Shown here: in pieces, positions 17,592 through 25,907 of the stretch
Layout: each line of letters begins with the position of its first letter
Numbering within the stretch: the stretch's first letter is position 1
From: Nonomuraea montanisoli
GTDB lineage: Bacteria; Actinomycetota; Actinomycetes; Streptosporangiales; Streptosporangiaceae
Assembly (NCBI RefSeq): GCF_013363975.1
Contig: NZ_JABWGN010000014.1
Span: 124,001 to 188,000 of the forward strand
Direction: 5' to 3'
DNA length: 64,000 nt
Translations under genes and position numbers: made by a program
The notes under the pieces: generated by a model
The model's database searches: none
Seen by the model: the letters and a program-made list of their open reading frames with translations, nothing else
Told to the model about the DNA's origin: nothing

Positions 17592-18967
17592 GAGAGCTCC
17601 TCCATCATGTCGGCGCGGAACCGCAGCAGGGCGGCCACCTGCTGCACCGCCGGCTCGGTCGAGTAACGGGCGGCCGGCTCGGCCAGCGCCGGGGCGACGC
17701 GCTCGCCGGCGAGCTTGACCAGCTCGCCGAGGTTCCAGGGCTGGGTGCCGGCCACCTTGACGATCTTGGCGAGGACGGCCGTGGCCAGCTCCTCGCGCCA
17801 CTGCGGGGACACGCCGCCCAACACCATGATCAACTGGCTGTCGAGGTCGTGCTCCCGCACGAACGCCGCCGCGAGCACCTGCTGCTCCCCCGGCGGCAGC
17901 ACGGTCAGCAGGTCGGCGATCGGGTCCCAGGCGAACATCGCCCGCGCCCACTCCGGATCGCGCTGCAACAGGGCGGCCCGCACCCAGGCGGTCTTCACCT
18001 CGGCGTCCCAGTCGGGGATGCGCAGCGCCAGCAGCGGCGCCGGGTCGGGACCCCAGATCGCCAGCGGGGCGCGGGCGATGACCTGCTGCAGCCACCAGGC
18101 CCGCTCACCGATGCCCCGGGGCGGCTTGGTCTTGACGCCGTCGCGCTCCATCGCCCGGTCGCACTCGCGGGGCGGCTCGACGTGCATCACGTCGGCGGCG
18201 ATGGTGAAGCAGGCGCGGGCGCGCTCGGCCATCCGCCCGGACAGGCGGGAGCCGGGCATCCGGGCCAGCAGGTTGGCGGCCTGCTGGCGGACCTCGCGGC
18301 GGCGGTCGTCCAGGGCGTTCTCCAGGAACGGCTCGTCGGCCATGGACAGCCCGTCGGCCAGCACCGTCACGAACTCCGCCCGGTCGTCCGGCGTCTCGCT
18401 CGCCCACGTGCTCTCCAGCAGCAGCCGCGCGGCTCCGGGGTCGCCGGCCCTGAGCCGCCGCAGGTAGGCGCGGCGGTCGGCGGGGCTGCCCAGCTCCCAG
18501 GTCTCGCCGGTCGGCTCCTCCAGGAGGTACGCCCAGGAGGGGTTGAGCCTGGCCAGCCACCGGCCGCGCCGGCCGGCGAGCACGCCGAGGTGGGCGCGGA
18601 TGGAGTGGTCGCGGCGGCCGCGGTCGAGCAGCTCGGGCAGCACGTACGGGGGGACCCGGCGGCCGGTCGCCGCCGCGGCGGCCAGCCACTCGGGCAGCAG
18701 CCGCTCGTGCTCACCGCCGAGGATCCGCGTCAGCCTCTCGGCGGCACGACGACCGACGGCCTCCTGCTCCTCCCCGGCCGCGATCCCCCCCTCCCCGGCC
18801 CCGGCCGACACGCCCCGGCCCTCCCCAGCGTCGGCGGGCGGCGGGGTGAGGAGGCGGCCGGCGCGGCGGCGGGCGACCTGCACGGCCGCGTCGGCCAGCA
18901 GGTCTCCGTGGTACGGCCGGCGGTCCGTGCCGACCAGGGCCGTGGAGGCGAGATCGTCCCAGCTCAC
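17588..18967 (-). CDS. DUF5691 family protein (HEAT-like helical repeats)
   Basis: A 459-residue protein with GTG start at 18967, overlapping the SWIM gene stop as GTGA. It starts VSWDDLASTALVGTDRRP. Long helical stretches such as FLENALDDRRREVRQQAANL and GELVKLAGERVAPALAEPAA suggest alpha-solenoid repeats suited for protein contacts. No catalytic motif is visible. A charged Gly/Ala-rich linker lies at about residues 45-70. Its constant place between a SWIM protein and a MoxR ATPase suggests a scaffold role, by inference. Confidence 0.83.
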   Translation of the reverse strand: MSWDDLASTALVGTDRRPYHGDLLADAAVQVARRRAGRLLTPPPADAGEGRGVSAGAGEGGIAAGEEQEAVGRRAAERLTRILGGEHERLLPEWLAAAAATGRRVPPYVLPELLDRGRRDHSIRAHLGVLAGRRGRWLARLNPSWAYLLEEPTGETWELGSPADRRAYLRRLRAGDPGAARLLLESTWASETPDDRAEFVTVLADGLSMADEPFLENALDDRRREVRQQAANLLARMPGSRLSGRMAERARACFTIAADVMHVEPPRECDRAMERDGVKTKPPRGIGERAWWLQQVIARAPLAIWGPDPAPLLALRIPDWDAEVKTAWVRAALLQRDPEWARAMFAWDPIADLLTVLPPGEQQVLAAAFVREHDLDSQLIMVLGGVSPQWREELATAVLAKIVKVAGTQPWNLGELVKLAGERVAPALAEPAARYSTEPAVQQVAALLRFRADMMEELS

Positions 18968-20325
18968 AGGATCACCACCGTCCCGTCCTCGGCCCACGTG
19001 GTCAGCGGCCGCAGGCCGTGGGGCGTCCACTCGGCGGCGACCGTGACCGGCCGCCCGCCGGAGACCGCGATCAGCCGCCACGGGTCGTACGCGCTCCGGT
19101 GCAGCGGGAACCCGCCGACACCCGTGCGCCCGGGGACGACGCCGGCCAGCACCAGCGGCCAGGAGTCGGTCCACGGGTCGGCGGCGAGCGCGGCGGCCAC
19201 CTCGTCCATCGCCTCCTCCGGGGTCACCCCCGGCGGCTCCCCCATCGGGGCGGCGAGCGTGGTCGCGCCGGCCGCCAGAGCCCGGAGGGGGGCGGCGCCC
19301 GGGTAGAAGGCCAGGTCGGCGTCCACGGTGGCGCCCGTGACGAACGAGGGGTCGAGGGCCTGGCCCTGCGGGGCGAACGAGAGCACCAGCGCGGGACGTC
19401 CCGTGTCGCGCCCCCGCAGCCACACCCGGCGGGAGGTCAGCCGCTCCTGCACCTCGTCGCGCCGCCCCAGCACGTCCCACCGGTCGCGGACGGCCGGGCC
19501 GGCCAGCACCTCCTCGCGCATGACCGGGAAGCCCACCCGCGACAGGACCGTCTGCGCCAGCGGGACGGGCAGGTGGGCGCGGCGGCGGTAGGCCACCGCC
19601 AGCAGGTCGATCAGGGCGTACTCCTCCAGCAGCCGCTCCGGCCAGTCGTCGGCCGCCCGCGCCTCACGCAGGCGCGACACCGTGCTCGCGACCCCGGGCG
19701 CCTGGGCGTCGACGAGCCGTTTGGCCAGGTCGTCCCAGGCGCCGTCGCCGGCCGTGGCCAGCCCTTGGCGGATCTGGTCGGCCAGCCAGCGCTCCAGCTC
19801 GGCCAGCCCGGCGGCCACGCGCGCGTGCCGGGCCGACTCCGTCGCCGCGCTCCGCGCGCCCGCCCTGCCGCCGGTCGTCGCGCCCTGCCGTGACTGCCGC
19901 GCGGCCTCGCCCGCGCCGGCGCGGGCGGCGCTCCGGTCGCGGCGGGCGAGCCGGTCGGCGACCCATGGCGGCGGCTCGGCGGCGGGCACGTCGCCGGCCG
20001 ACCAGAGGAGCAGCAGGCCGAGCGCGTGCTTGCACGGGGACTTCCGGCTCGGGCAACCGCACTGACAGGCGGGGCCGTCGAGCTCGACGCAGGTCTGGTA
20101 CGGCGTCGCCCCGCTGCCCTTGCACTCGCCGAACACCACCGGGCCCTCCTGCCCTCCCCCCGTCAGGGCCTCATGCTCGACGGTGGGCACGGCGGCGGGA
20201 GGTGCGGCGGTCGCGACCCCGAGCAGCGGCCACGCCTCGGCCCGCGCCACGCCCTGGGCGGCCTTGCGGGACGGCGCGTCAGGGGCGAGGGCGAGCACCT
20301 GGTCTCGGCTCCACCGTTCGATCAC
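18964..20325 (-). CDS. SWIM zinc-finger protein
   Basis: A 453-residue protein starting with ATG at 20325. The SWIM motif CxCx(n)CxH is seen as CQCGCPSRKSPCKHALGL, residues about 87-104, with zinc ligands C87/C89 and C98/H100. The finger binds nucleic acid or protein. An Ala/Arg-rich linker (about 130-160) leads to a larger C-terminal domain without recognised motifs. It is the first gene of the five-gene module; its start is divergent from the cupin gene, with only 79 bases between. Confidence 0.85.
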   Translation of the reverse strand: MIERWSRDQVLALAPDAPSRKAAQGVARAEAWPLLGVATAAPPAAVPTVEHEALTGGGQEGPVVFGECKGSGATPYQTCVELDGPACQCGCPSRKSPCKHALGLLLLWSAGDVPAAEPPPWVADRLARRDRSAARAGAGEAARQSRQGATTGGRAGARSAATESARHARVAAGLAELERWLADQIRQGLATAGDGAWDDLAKRLVDAQAPGVASTVSRLREARAADDWPERLLEEYALIDLLAVAYRRRAHLPVPLAQTVLSRVGFPVMREEVLAGPAVRDRWDVLGRRDEVQERLTSRRVWLRGRDTGRPALVLSFAPQGQALDPSFVTGATVDADLAFYPGAAPLRALAAGATTLAAPMGEPPGVTPEEAMDEVAAALAADPWTDSWPLVLAGVVPGRTGVGGFPLHRSAYDPWRLIAVSGGRPVTVAAEWTPHGLRPLTTWAEDGTVVIL

Positions 20326-20365
20326 CTTGGCACACTAGCCACTCCGGCTGACATTTCCAGCCTCA

Positions 20366-20407
20366 TTGACACCCTAGTCAGAGCCACGCCCGTAGACTCG
20401 GCCCGTG
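20366..20407 (+). promoter_or_regulatory. possible promoter for a leaderless cupin mRNA
   Basis: TTGACA (20366-20371) and TAGACT (20393-20398) are separated by 21 bases, longer than usual, with the GTG start only 6 bases after the -10-like box. No ribosome-binding site is present. Leaderless transcripts are common in actinobacteria. The long spacer makes this tentative. Confidence 0.3.
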
Positions 20408-20950
20408 GAGCTGATGATCTATCCCGACGGCCCGTCCATCGAGGTCGCGAACGAGGCGGAAGCCCTGGCCAGCGGCCTGGAGGGGCAGCTCGTCCTGGAC
20501 GGCGCCCGGTTCCTGCGCCGTGACGTCCACGGGGCGCCGGTCGGGTTCGAGGAGCGCCCGCCGATCGCCCGCGCCCTCGACCTGCTGCCCCACCCCGAGG
20601 GCGGCTGGTACCGCCAGACCTGGCGGTCGCCGGTGGAGTTCCGGCCCGACGGGTATCCCGGCCCGCGCGCCAGCGCCACGGGCATCTACTTCCTGCTGCA
20701 GCCCGGCGAGGAGTCGGTCCCGCACCGCGTGCGGTCGGACGAGGTGTGGCTGTGGCACCGGGGCGGGCCGCTGGCGCTCACCGTCGGCGACGAGACCGTC
20801 GTGCTCGGGCCGCTGGTGGAGGAGGGGCAGGTGCCGCAGGCCCTGGTCCCGGGCGGGGTCCGGCAGGCGGCGCGGCCGGCCGGCGACGAGGCCGTGCTGG
20901 TGAGCTGCGTGGTGGCGCCGGGCTTCGACTTCGCCGACTTCTCGACCTGA
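20405..20950 (+). CDS. cupin (DUF985/Cupin_5) protein
   Basis: A 181-residue protein. From residue about 55 it matches the Cupin_5 family: LDLLPHPEGGWYRQTWRS, then ASATGIYFLLQPGEESVPHR and WLWHRGGPLAL, with conserved histidines of a small double-stranded beta-barrel. The family is of uncertain function, with metal or small-ligand binding expected. The first 50 residues are an extra acidic extension. GTG at 20405 is used; ATG at 20414 is an alternative. Divergent from the SWIM-led module. Confidence 0.82.
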   Translation: MELMIYPDGPSIEVANEAEALASGLEGQLVLDGARFLRRDVHGAPVGFEERPPIARALDLLPHPEGGWYRQTWRSPVEFRPDGYPGPRASATGIYFLLQPGEESVPHRVRSDEVWLWHRGGPLALTVGDETVVLGPLVEEGQVPQALVPGGVRQAARPAGDEAVLVSCVVAPGFDFADFST

Positions 20951-21028
20951 GCCCGTTTTACGGGGACTTGACCCTCCCTGTACCCGCGGCGGACCGTAGC
21001 CGTCCGGCGGGCGGGAAGGCCATCGGTC

Positions 21029-22030
21029 ATGGGGCGACTGCCCACCTACCGGCCGATGCTCGCCCAGCTCGGCCCCCTGCCGCCGCCCGCGCAGCGGGAG
21101 CTGTGGTCGGCGGAGATGAAGTGGGACGGCGTGCGCGGCCTGGCGTACGTCGAGGAGGGGGCGCTGCGCCTGATGTCGCGCAACGGCCGCGACGTCACGC
21201 TCGCCTACCCGGAGCTGTACCCGATGGCCGGGGCCGTGGGCGGGAAGGACGTGGTGCTCGACGGGGAGATCGTCGCGTTCGACGAGACCGGGCTGCCCAG
21301 CTTCGGCGCCCTGGCCCTGCGGATGCACCAGCGCCGCCCCATGAGGATCGCCGAGCTGGTCAAGACCGTTCCCGTCACGTACATGGTCTTCGACGTGCTG
21401 CACGTCGGCGACCGCAGCACGGTCCGGCTGCCGTACGACGAGCGGCGCGAGCTGCTGGAGGGCCTGGTGCGGCCGGGCTTCCGGTGGCAGACGCCGGTGG
21501 CGTTCCTCGGCGACCCGCGCGCGGCGCTGGAGGCCAGCCACCGGCTCGGCCTGGAGGGCGTGGTGGTGAAGCGCCGCGACTCGCCGTACCGGCCGGGCCG
21601 GCGCGGCCCGGAGTGGACGAAGGTGAAGAACTTCTCCAGCCTGGAGGTGGTGGTCGGCGGGTGGAAGCCGGGCGCGGGGCGGCGCGCCGGGGGGATCGGG
21701 TCGCTGCTGCTCGGCGCGTACGACCCGGGCGGCCGGCTGCTGTACGTGGGGCACGTCGGCACGGGCTTCACCGACGCCATGCTGGAGGCGCTGCGCGCGG
21801 AGCTGGCGCCGCTGGAGCGGCCGACCTCGCCGTTCGGGCAGCCGGTGCCGCGCGAGTTCGCCCGCGACGCCCGCTGGGTGGAGCCGCGGCTGGTCGGCGA
21901 GGTGCGGTACGCGGACGTGACCGGTGACGGGCGGCTGCGCCACCCCTCGTGGCGCGGCCTGCGCCCCGACCGCGCGCCGGAGGAGGCGCGGACGGAAGGG
22001 CTGAGACGCGCGGACACCCGGGCCGGATGA
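21029..22030 (+). CDS. ATP-dependent DNA ligase (LigD/LigC-like)
   Basis: A 333-residue ligase. Motif I is EMKWDGVRG, with K31 as the adenylated lysine; motif III LVLDGEIVAF-like (VVLDGEIVAF), motif IV GLEGVVVKRR and motif V EWTKVKN are all in order, followed by an OB-fold domain (VVVGGWKPGAG, YVGHVGTGF). It is a stand-alone ligase of the kind linked with non-homologous end joining, without polymerase or nuclease domains and without a Ku gene nearby. Its exact role is thus open. Confidence 0.9.
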   Translation: MGRLPTYRPMLAQLGPLPPPAQRELWSAEMKWDGVRGLAYVEEGALRLMSRNGRDVTLAYPELYPMAGAVGGKDVVLDGEIVAFDETGLPSFGALALRMHQRRPMRIAELVKTVPVTYMVFDVLHVGDRSTVRLPYDERRELLEGLVRPGFRWQTPVAFLGDPRAALEASHRLGLEGVVVKRRDSPYRPGRRGPEWTKVKNFSSLEVVVGGWKPGAGRRAGGIGSLLLGAYDPGGRLLYVGHVGTGFTDAMLEALRAELAPLERPTSPFGQPVPREFARDARWVEPRLVGEVRYADVTGDGRLRHPSWRGLRPDRAPEEARTEGLRRADTRAG

Positions 22031-22033
22031 GGC

Positions 22034-22486
22034 TCAGGCGTAGGGCGCGGACGGCGCCCGGTAGGGCAGCGTCTGGCTGTAGACGACGTTCGTGGTGGTG
22101 CTCCCGAACTGCGCGAGCTCGTCCACGATCCGCTCCAGATGTCCCATGGAGACGGCCGCCACCTTGAGCGTGTAACAGTCGTCGCCGGTGGTGCGCAGGC
22201 ATTCGAGGATCTCGCGGCGCTCGCCCAGCAGCCGGTGCAGCGGCTGGTGCCGGTTGCCCGGGTACTTCAGCCGCACTACCGCCAGTACCGTGAAACCCAC
22301 CTTGCCCAGGTCGATCTCGGCCCGGTAGCCGGTGATGACGCCCGCCGTCTCCAGCCGCCTGACCCGCTCGGTCGTCGCCGAGGCGCTGAGGCTGACGCGC
22401 CGGGCCAGCTCGGTGAGCGGGATCCGGCCGTCCCGCTGGAGCTCGGCGATGATGGCCCAGTCGGTCGCGTCGACATTCTCGGTCAT
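22034..22486 (-). CDS. Lrp/AsnC family transcriptional regulator
   Basis: A 150-residue protein: N-terminal helix-turn-helix (DATDWAIIAELQRDGRIPLT, LARRVSLSASATTERVRRLE) and a C-terminal RAM/ligand domain (KVGFTVLAVVRLKYPG, GDDCYTLKVAA). Family members respond to amino acids as oligomers. It is divergent from the F420-type oxidoreductase and convergent, with 3 bases between stops, to the DNA ligase gene. The target is not evident. Confidence 0.88.
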   Translation of the reverse strand: MTENVDATDWAIIAELQRDGRIPLTELARRVSLSASATTERVRRLETAGVITGYRAEIDLGKVGFTVLAVVRLKYPGNRHQPLHRLLGERREILECLRTTGDDCYTLKVAAVSMGHLERIVDELAQFGSTTTNVVYSQTLPYRAPSAPYA

Positions 22487-22580
22487 ATCCCGAAACTACC
22501 GGTGGTTCCACGGCGATGCCGGCGATACGCCAGGAGGATTCCCTTCCGAACCCTCCATGGGGGTGGATAGCGTGGGGCGG

Positions 22581-23438
22581 GTGCGTATAGGAGTCAATGT
22601 CCCGAACTTCGGCCCCGGCACCGACCCCGCCGCCCTGCGCCGGTGGGCTCGGACCGTCGAGGGCCTCGGTTTCGACCTGCTGATGGTCTCCGACCACGTC
22701 GTGGTGACGCCCGACGTGGCCGAGCAGTATCCGGCCCCGTTCTACGAGCCGTTCACCACGCTGTCGTGGCTGGCCGGCGTCACGGACCGCATCGGGCTCG
22801 GCACGACCGTGCTCATCGTCCCGTACCGCCATCCGCTCCTGGTGGCGCGGATGGCCGCGAACCTCCAGCAGCTCAGCGGCGGGCGGCTGGTGCTCGGCGT
22901 GGGCGTGGGGTGGGCGCGGCAGGAGTTCGAGGCGCTGGGCGTGCCGTTCGAGCGGCGCGGCAGGCTGACCGAGGAGCACCTGCTGGCGATGCGGGCCGCG
23001 TGGGAGGACGAGGACGACTATCGCGCGGGCCGGATCCCGTTGTGGGTGGGCGGCAACAGCGACGCGGGCATCCGCCGCGCCGTACGGCTCGGCGACGCCT
23101 GGCACCCGCTGCGGCGCAGCGTGTCCTGGATCCGGGAGGCGGCGGGCCGGATGGAGGCCGCCGCCGCGGAGCTGGGGCGGCCCGTGCCGGCCCTGGTCCC
23201 GCGCGTCCGGCTCCGGCTCACCGACGCCCCGGTCACGGATCCGGACCGGCTCGCCGGGGAGGGCACGCTCGACCAGGTCCTCGGCGACCTGGAGGAGCTG
23301 CGGCTGCTCGGCGCGGACACCGTGGTCGTCGACCCGTTCGGCACCGACCCGCGCGAGACCCTGCACCCCGAGGCCGCCTGGCGCGACCTCGCCGCGCTGG
23401 CCGCCGCCCGTCCCCCGGCCGCCGCCGCCCCGAAGTGA
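22581..23438 (+). CDS. LLM-class F420-dependent oxidoreductase
   Basis: A 285-residue luciferase-like monooxygenase-fold protein. The GTG at 22581 gives VRIGVNVPNFGPGTD, the normal family start; an ATG at 22557 would add 8 residues. Motifs include FDLLMVSDHVVVTPD, GLGTTVLIVPYRHPLLVARM and GRLVLGVGVGWARQEF. Proteins of this class reduce or oxidise substrates with coenzyme F420 in actinobacteria; the substrate is unknown. It is divergent from an Lrp regulator and followed by a deaminase gene after 34 bases. Confidence 0.87.
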   Translation: MRIGVNVPNFGPGTDPAALRRWARTVEGLGFDLLMVSDHVVVTPDVAEQYPAPFYEPFTTLSWLAGVTDRIGLGTTVLIVPYRHPLLVARMAANLQQLSGGRLVLGVGVGWARQEFEALGVPFERRGRLTEEHLLAMRAAWEDEDDYRAGRIPLWVGGNSDAGIRRAVRLGDAWHPLRRSVSWIREAAGRMEAAAAELGRPVPALVPRVRLRLTDAPVTDPDRLAGEGTLDQVLGDLEELRLLGADTVVVDPFGTDPRETLHPEAAWRDLAALAAARPPAAAAPK

Positions 23439-23472
23439 CCGCCCCCTCGTCCGTACGAACGGAGAAGACATC

Positions 23473-23898
23473 GTGACCAGCGACGAAGAACGTTTCCTGC
23501 GCCGGGCCATCGAGCTGGCCGCCGAGGCCCGCGAGGGCGGCGACCCGCCGTTCGGCTCGCTGCTGGTGGGCCCGGACGGCGCCGTGCTGGTGGAGGAGCG
23601 CAACACGACCGTCACCGGCGGCGACATCACCGCCCACCCCGAGCTGAAGCTGGCCCGCTGGGCGGCCCGCGAGCTCTCCCCGGACGCCGCGGCGGCCACC
23701 AGCATGTACACGAGCTGCCAGCCGTGCGGCATGTGCGCGGGCGCGATCGAGCGCTCGTTCCTCGGCCGCGTGGTGTTCGCGCTGTCCGGCGAGCAGCTCG
23801 CCGGCCTCAAACCGCCGGCCACCGCCGCCGGCCCCCTCCTGGAGGGACCCGCCCTGTACGCGGAGGCGCGGGTCCCGGTGGAGGGCTACTACGTCTGA
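23473..23898 (+). CDS. nucleoside deaminase (CDA/TadA-type)
   Basis: A 141-residue zinc deaminase, GTG start after GGAGAAG. The zinc and proton-shuttle motif reads TAHPELKLA (HPE in place of the common HAE) and the second half is CQPCGMCAGA. It fits guanine/cytosine-type deaminases; the substrate is not determined. Probably co-transcribed with the F420-type oxidoreductase upstream. Confidence 0.85.
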   Translation: MTSDEERFLRRAIELAAEAREGGDPPFGSLLVGPDGAVLVEERNTTVTGGDITAHPELKLARWAARELSPDAAAATSMYTSCQPCGMCAGAIERSFLGRVVFALSGEQLAGLKPPATAAGPLLEGPALYAEARVPVEGYYV

Positions 23899-23905
23899 CG
23901 CCTGC

Positions 23906-23950
23906 TCAGTCCCCGGCTCCTCAGTCCACGGCTCCTCAGTCCACGGCCAG
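23906..23950. repeat. three 15-bp tandem copies at the hydrolase 3' end
   Basis: Units TCAGTCCCCGGCTCC, TCAGTCCACGGCTCC and TCAGTCCACGGCCAG run head to tail. On the minus strand each holds the last codons and stop of the adjacent hydrolase gene, so two extra in-frame GAC-TGA copies follow the real stop. This points to local slippage duplication of the gene terminus. Confidence 0.7.
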
Positions 23951-24805
23951 GTGGGCCTGGAGCCAGGGGCGGAGCGCGGGCAGGACGGCGGGCGGCTGCA
24001 TGGCGCCGGTGTGGTCGAGGCCGTCCAGCACCCGCACCTCCCAGCCGAGTGACTCCAGCTCGGCCCGCCGGTTCAGGAACGGCCCGGCGATGTCGACGCG
24101 GACGCCGCCCCACCGCTGGTCGTACTCGATCACGTCGGCGGAGCCGGCGAAGCAGAGCCGCGGGCAGGTGACCCGGTCCTGGACGGCCCGGTCGTCGAAC
24201 CCGCGCAGTCCCTCGTACAGCGTGACGAACTGCTTGGTCTGGTCGGGGCTCATCGTCACCTCGGCCTTCGACCAGTCCCCCGGCTCGGCGGGCTCCGCGG
24301 GCTCCGCGGGGGCGGCGGGGGCGGCGGGCTGCTCGGGCGAGGCCATGGCGTGGGTCGCCATGGTGACGGCGAGCATCTCCGCGTACGGGCCGCCGATCGG
24401 CGGATAGCCGCCCATGACGAGCCCCGACAGCCGGTCGGTGCGGATCGCGAGCTGGAGGCCGCTGAGCGCCAGCCAGGAGTAGCCGTAGTACGCGAACCGC
24501 CCGGCGCCGGCGGCGTCGGCCACGGCCAGCAGGTCGGCGGCGACGTTGGCGGGGGTGAGCGTGTCGGCCTTGGGGTCGGCCAGGACGTGGTTCTCGTAGT
24601 CGAACGCGACGACGCGGAAGGCGTCGGCGAGCCCGTCGATGAGGGTGCGGCCCAGCGCCGGGTCCACGCCCCACTTGCGCATCTCCTCCGCCTTCGGGCC
24701 CTCGACGGGGCGGGGGTTGACGGGCAGGAGCACGGTGGGGCCGTCGCCGCTGATCTCGATGTCGAGCGCGGCCCCGTCGTGCAGCTTGGCCGTGGTGGTC
24801 GTCAT
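23936..24805 (-). CDS. alpha/beta hydrolase
   Basis: A 289-residue protein with ATG at 24805 after GGGAGAAG. The nucleophile elbow is YGYSWLALSG (Ser in GYSWL), the acid is probably in the strand ending FAGSADVIEYD, and the histidine is in DGLDHTGAM near the end. A run of Ala/Pro/Glu repeats (AAPAAPAEPAEPAEPGDW) forms a cap-domain insertion. Substrate unknown. It lies downstream of cydB on the same strand but has its own repeat-rich upstream region. Confidence 0.8.
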   Translation of the reverse strand: MTTTTAKLHDGAALDIEISGDGPTVLLPVNPRPVEGPKAEEMRKWGVDPALGRTLIDGLADAFRVVAFDYENHVLADPKADTLTPANVAADLLAVADAAGAGRFAYYGYSWLALSGLQLAIRTDRLSGLVMGGYPPIGGPYAEMLAVTMATHAMASPEQPAAPAAPAEPAEPAEPGDWSKAEVTMSPDQTKQFVTLYEGLRGFDDRAVQDRVTCPRLCFAGSADVIEYDQRWGGVRVDIAGPFLNRRAELESLGWEVRVLDGLDHTGAMQPPAVLPALRPWLQAHLAVD

Positions 24806-24823
24806 CCGCTTCTCCCCTGATTC

Positions 24824-24878
24824 CTTATGCCGTAAAGAGTTGTCGGGAGTAGAGGATAGCTTATGGCGTAAGGAGTTG
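24824..24878 (-). promoter_or_regulatory. paired operator-like repeats upstream of the hydrolase
   Basis: CTTATGCCGTAAAGAGTTG (24824-24842) and CTTATGGCGTAAGGAGTTG (24860-24878) are near-identical direct repeats 36 bases apart. Each contains an imperfect palindrome, CTTAYG-N-CRTAAG. They lie just upstream of the hydrolase start and are likely binding sites for a TetR- or MarR-type regulator encoded elsewhere. Confidence 0.55.
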
Positions 24879-24885
24879 GCACGGG

Positions 24886-25905
24886 TCAGGGCTCGGCCCG
24901 CTCCCGGCCCGCGGTGTGCTCCCGCTGGAACGTCGCGTACAGCCACCACAGCGACGGCACCAGCAGCACCGCACCGACCGCCAGCGAGCCGAGGCTCGCC
25001 GCCAGCACGGACGTGGTGGCCGCCGCCTCCCGCAGCGTCACGCCGGGCAGCAGCACCGGGTACTGCCCCACGCCCCACCCCCACAGCAGCCCCACGACGG
25101 CGAGCGCCGCGGTGATGCGCACCTCCCGGTAGCGGCGCAGCCACAGCAGCGGCAGCGACGCCACCCCGGCCACCACCGACAGCACGAGGAACGGCAGCGC
25201 GCGCCCGCTGGTCAGCTCCGCGAACAGCCCCGGCGCGTCGGCGTGCAGCACCAGCAGCCCCGCCGCCGACAGCACGCCCACGACCACGCCCGTCACCAGC
25301 GCCCGGCGCCTGAACTCCTCCGCCAGGTCGGGTTGCCCGGTGCGCTCGGCGTCGCGGGTCAGGTAACAGGCGGCCAGGTAGGCGGCGGTGCCCACGGCCA
25401 GCGCGCCCGCCGTCAGCGACGTCGGGTTGGCCCAGCTCGTGACGAGGTCGCCGCGCGCGATGCCCGGCGGCACCCGGCCGGAGGCGATGGCGCCCGCCGC
25501 CGTGCCCAGGAAGAACGGCGTCACCACGGACGAGAACGCGAACGTGGCCCCGAACAGCCGTTGCTGCCAGAGCCGCGTCGACGCCTTCCGGAAGGCGAAG
25601 GCCGCTCCCCTGGCGATGATGCCGAGCGCCGCGAGCGTCAGCGGGACGTACAGGGTGGAGGCGACGGCCGCGAACACCGAGGGGATGCCCGTCCACATCA
25701 GCACGATCACGAAGATCAGCCACACGTGGTTGGCCTCCCAGACGGGGCCGATGGAGTGCTCCACCAGCTCCCGCCGCCGGCGTCCCGTCCCGGCCCCGCC
25801 GGACAGCAGGTCCCACACGCCGCCGCCGAAGTCGGCGCCGCCGAACAGCACGTACGCGGTCAGCCCGACCCACAGCACCGCGAGCATGATCTCTGGCAGC
25901 CCCAC
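24886..25905 (-). CDS. cydB: cytochrome bd oxidase subunit II
   Basis: A 339-residue membrane protein of CydB type, with eight to nine hydrophobic segments. Family motifs are AVLWVGLTAYVLFGGADFGG at the start, HSIGPVWEANHVWLIF, and TSWANPTSLTAGALAVGTAA. GTG at 25905 stands 2 bases after the cydA stop. With CydA it forms the quinol-oxidising, oxygen-reducing terminal oxidase used at low oxygen. The cydCD exporter genes, often adjacent in actinobacteria, are not here. Confidence 0.93.
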   Translation of the reverse strand: MGLPEIMLAVLWVGLTAYVLFGGADFGGGVWDLLSGGAGTGRRRRELVEHSIGPVWEANHVWLIFVIVLMWTGIPSVFAAVASTLYVPLTLAALGIIARGAAFAFRKASTRLWQQRLFGATFAFSSVVTPFFLGTAAGAIASGRVPPGIARGDLVTSWANPTSLTAGALAVGTAAYLAACYLTRDAERTGQPDLAEEFRRRALVTGVVVGVLSAAGLLVLHADAPGLFAELTSGRALPFLVLSVVAGVASLPLLWLRRYREVRITAALAVVGLLWGWGVGQYPVLLPGVTLREAAATTSVLAASLGSLAVGAVLLVPSLWWLYATFQREHTAGRERAEP

Positions 25906-25907
25906 GG

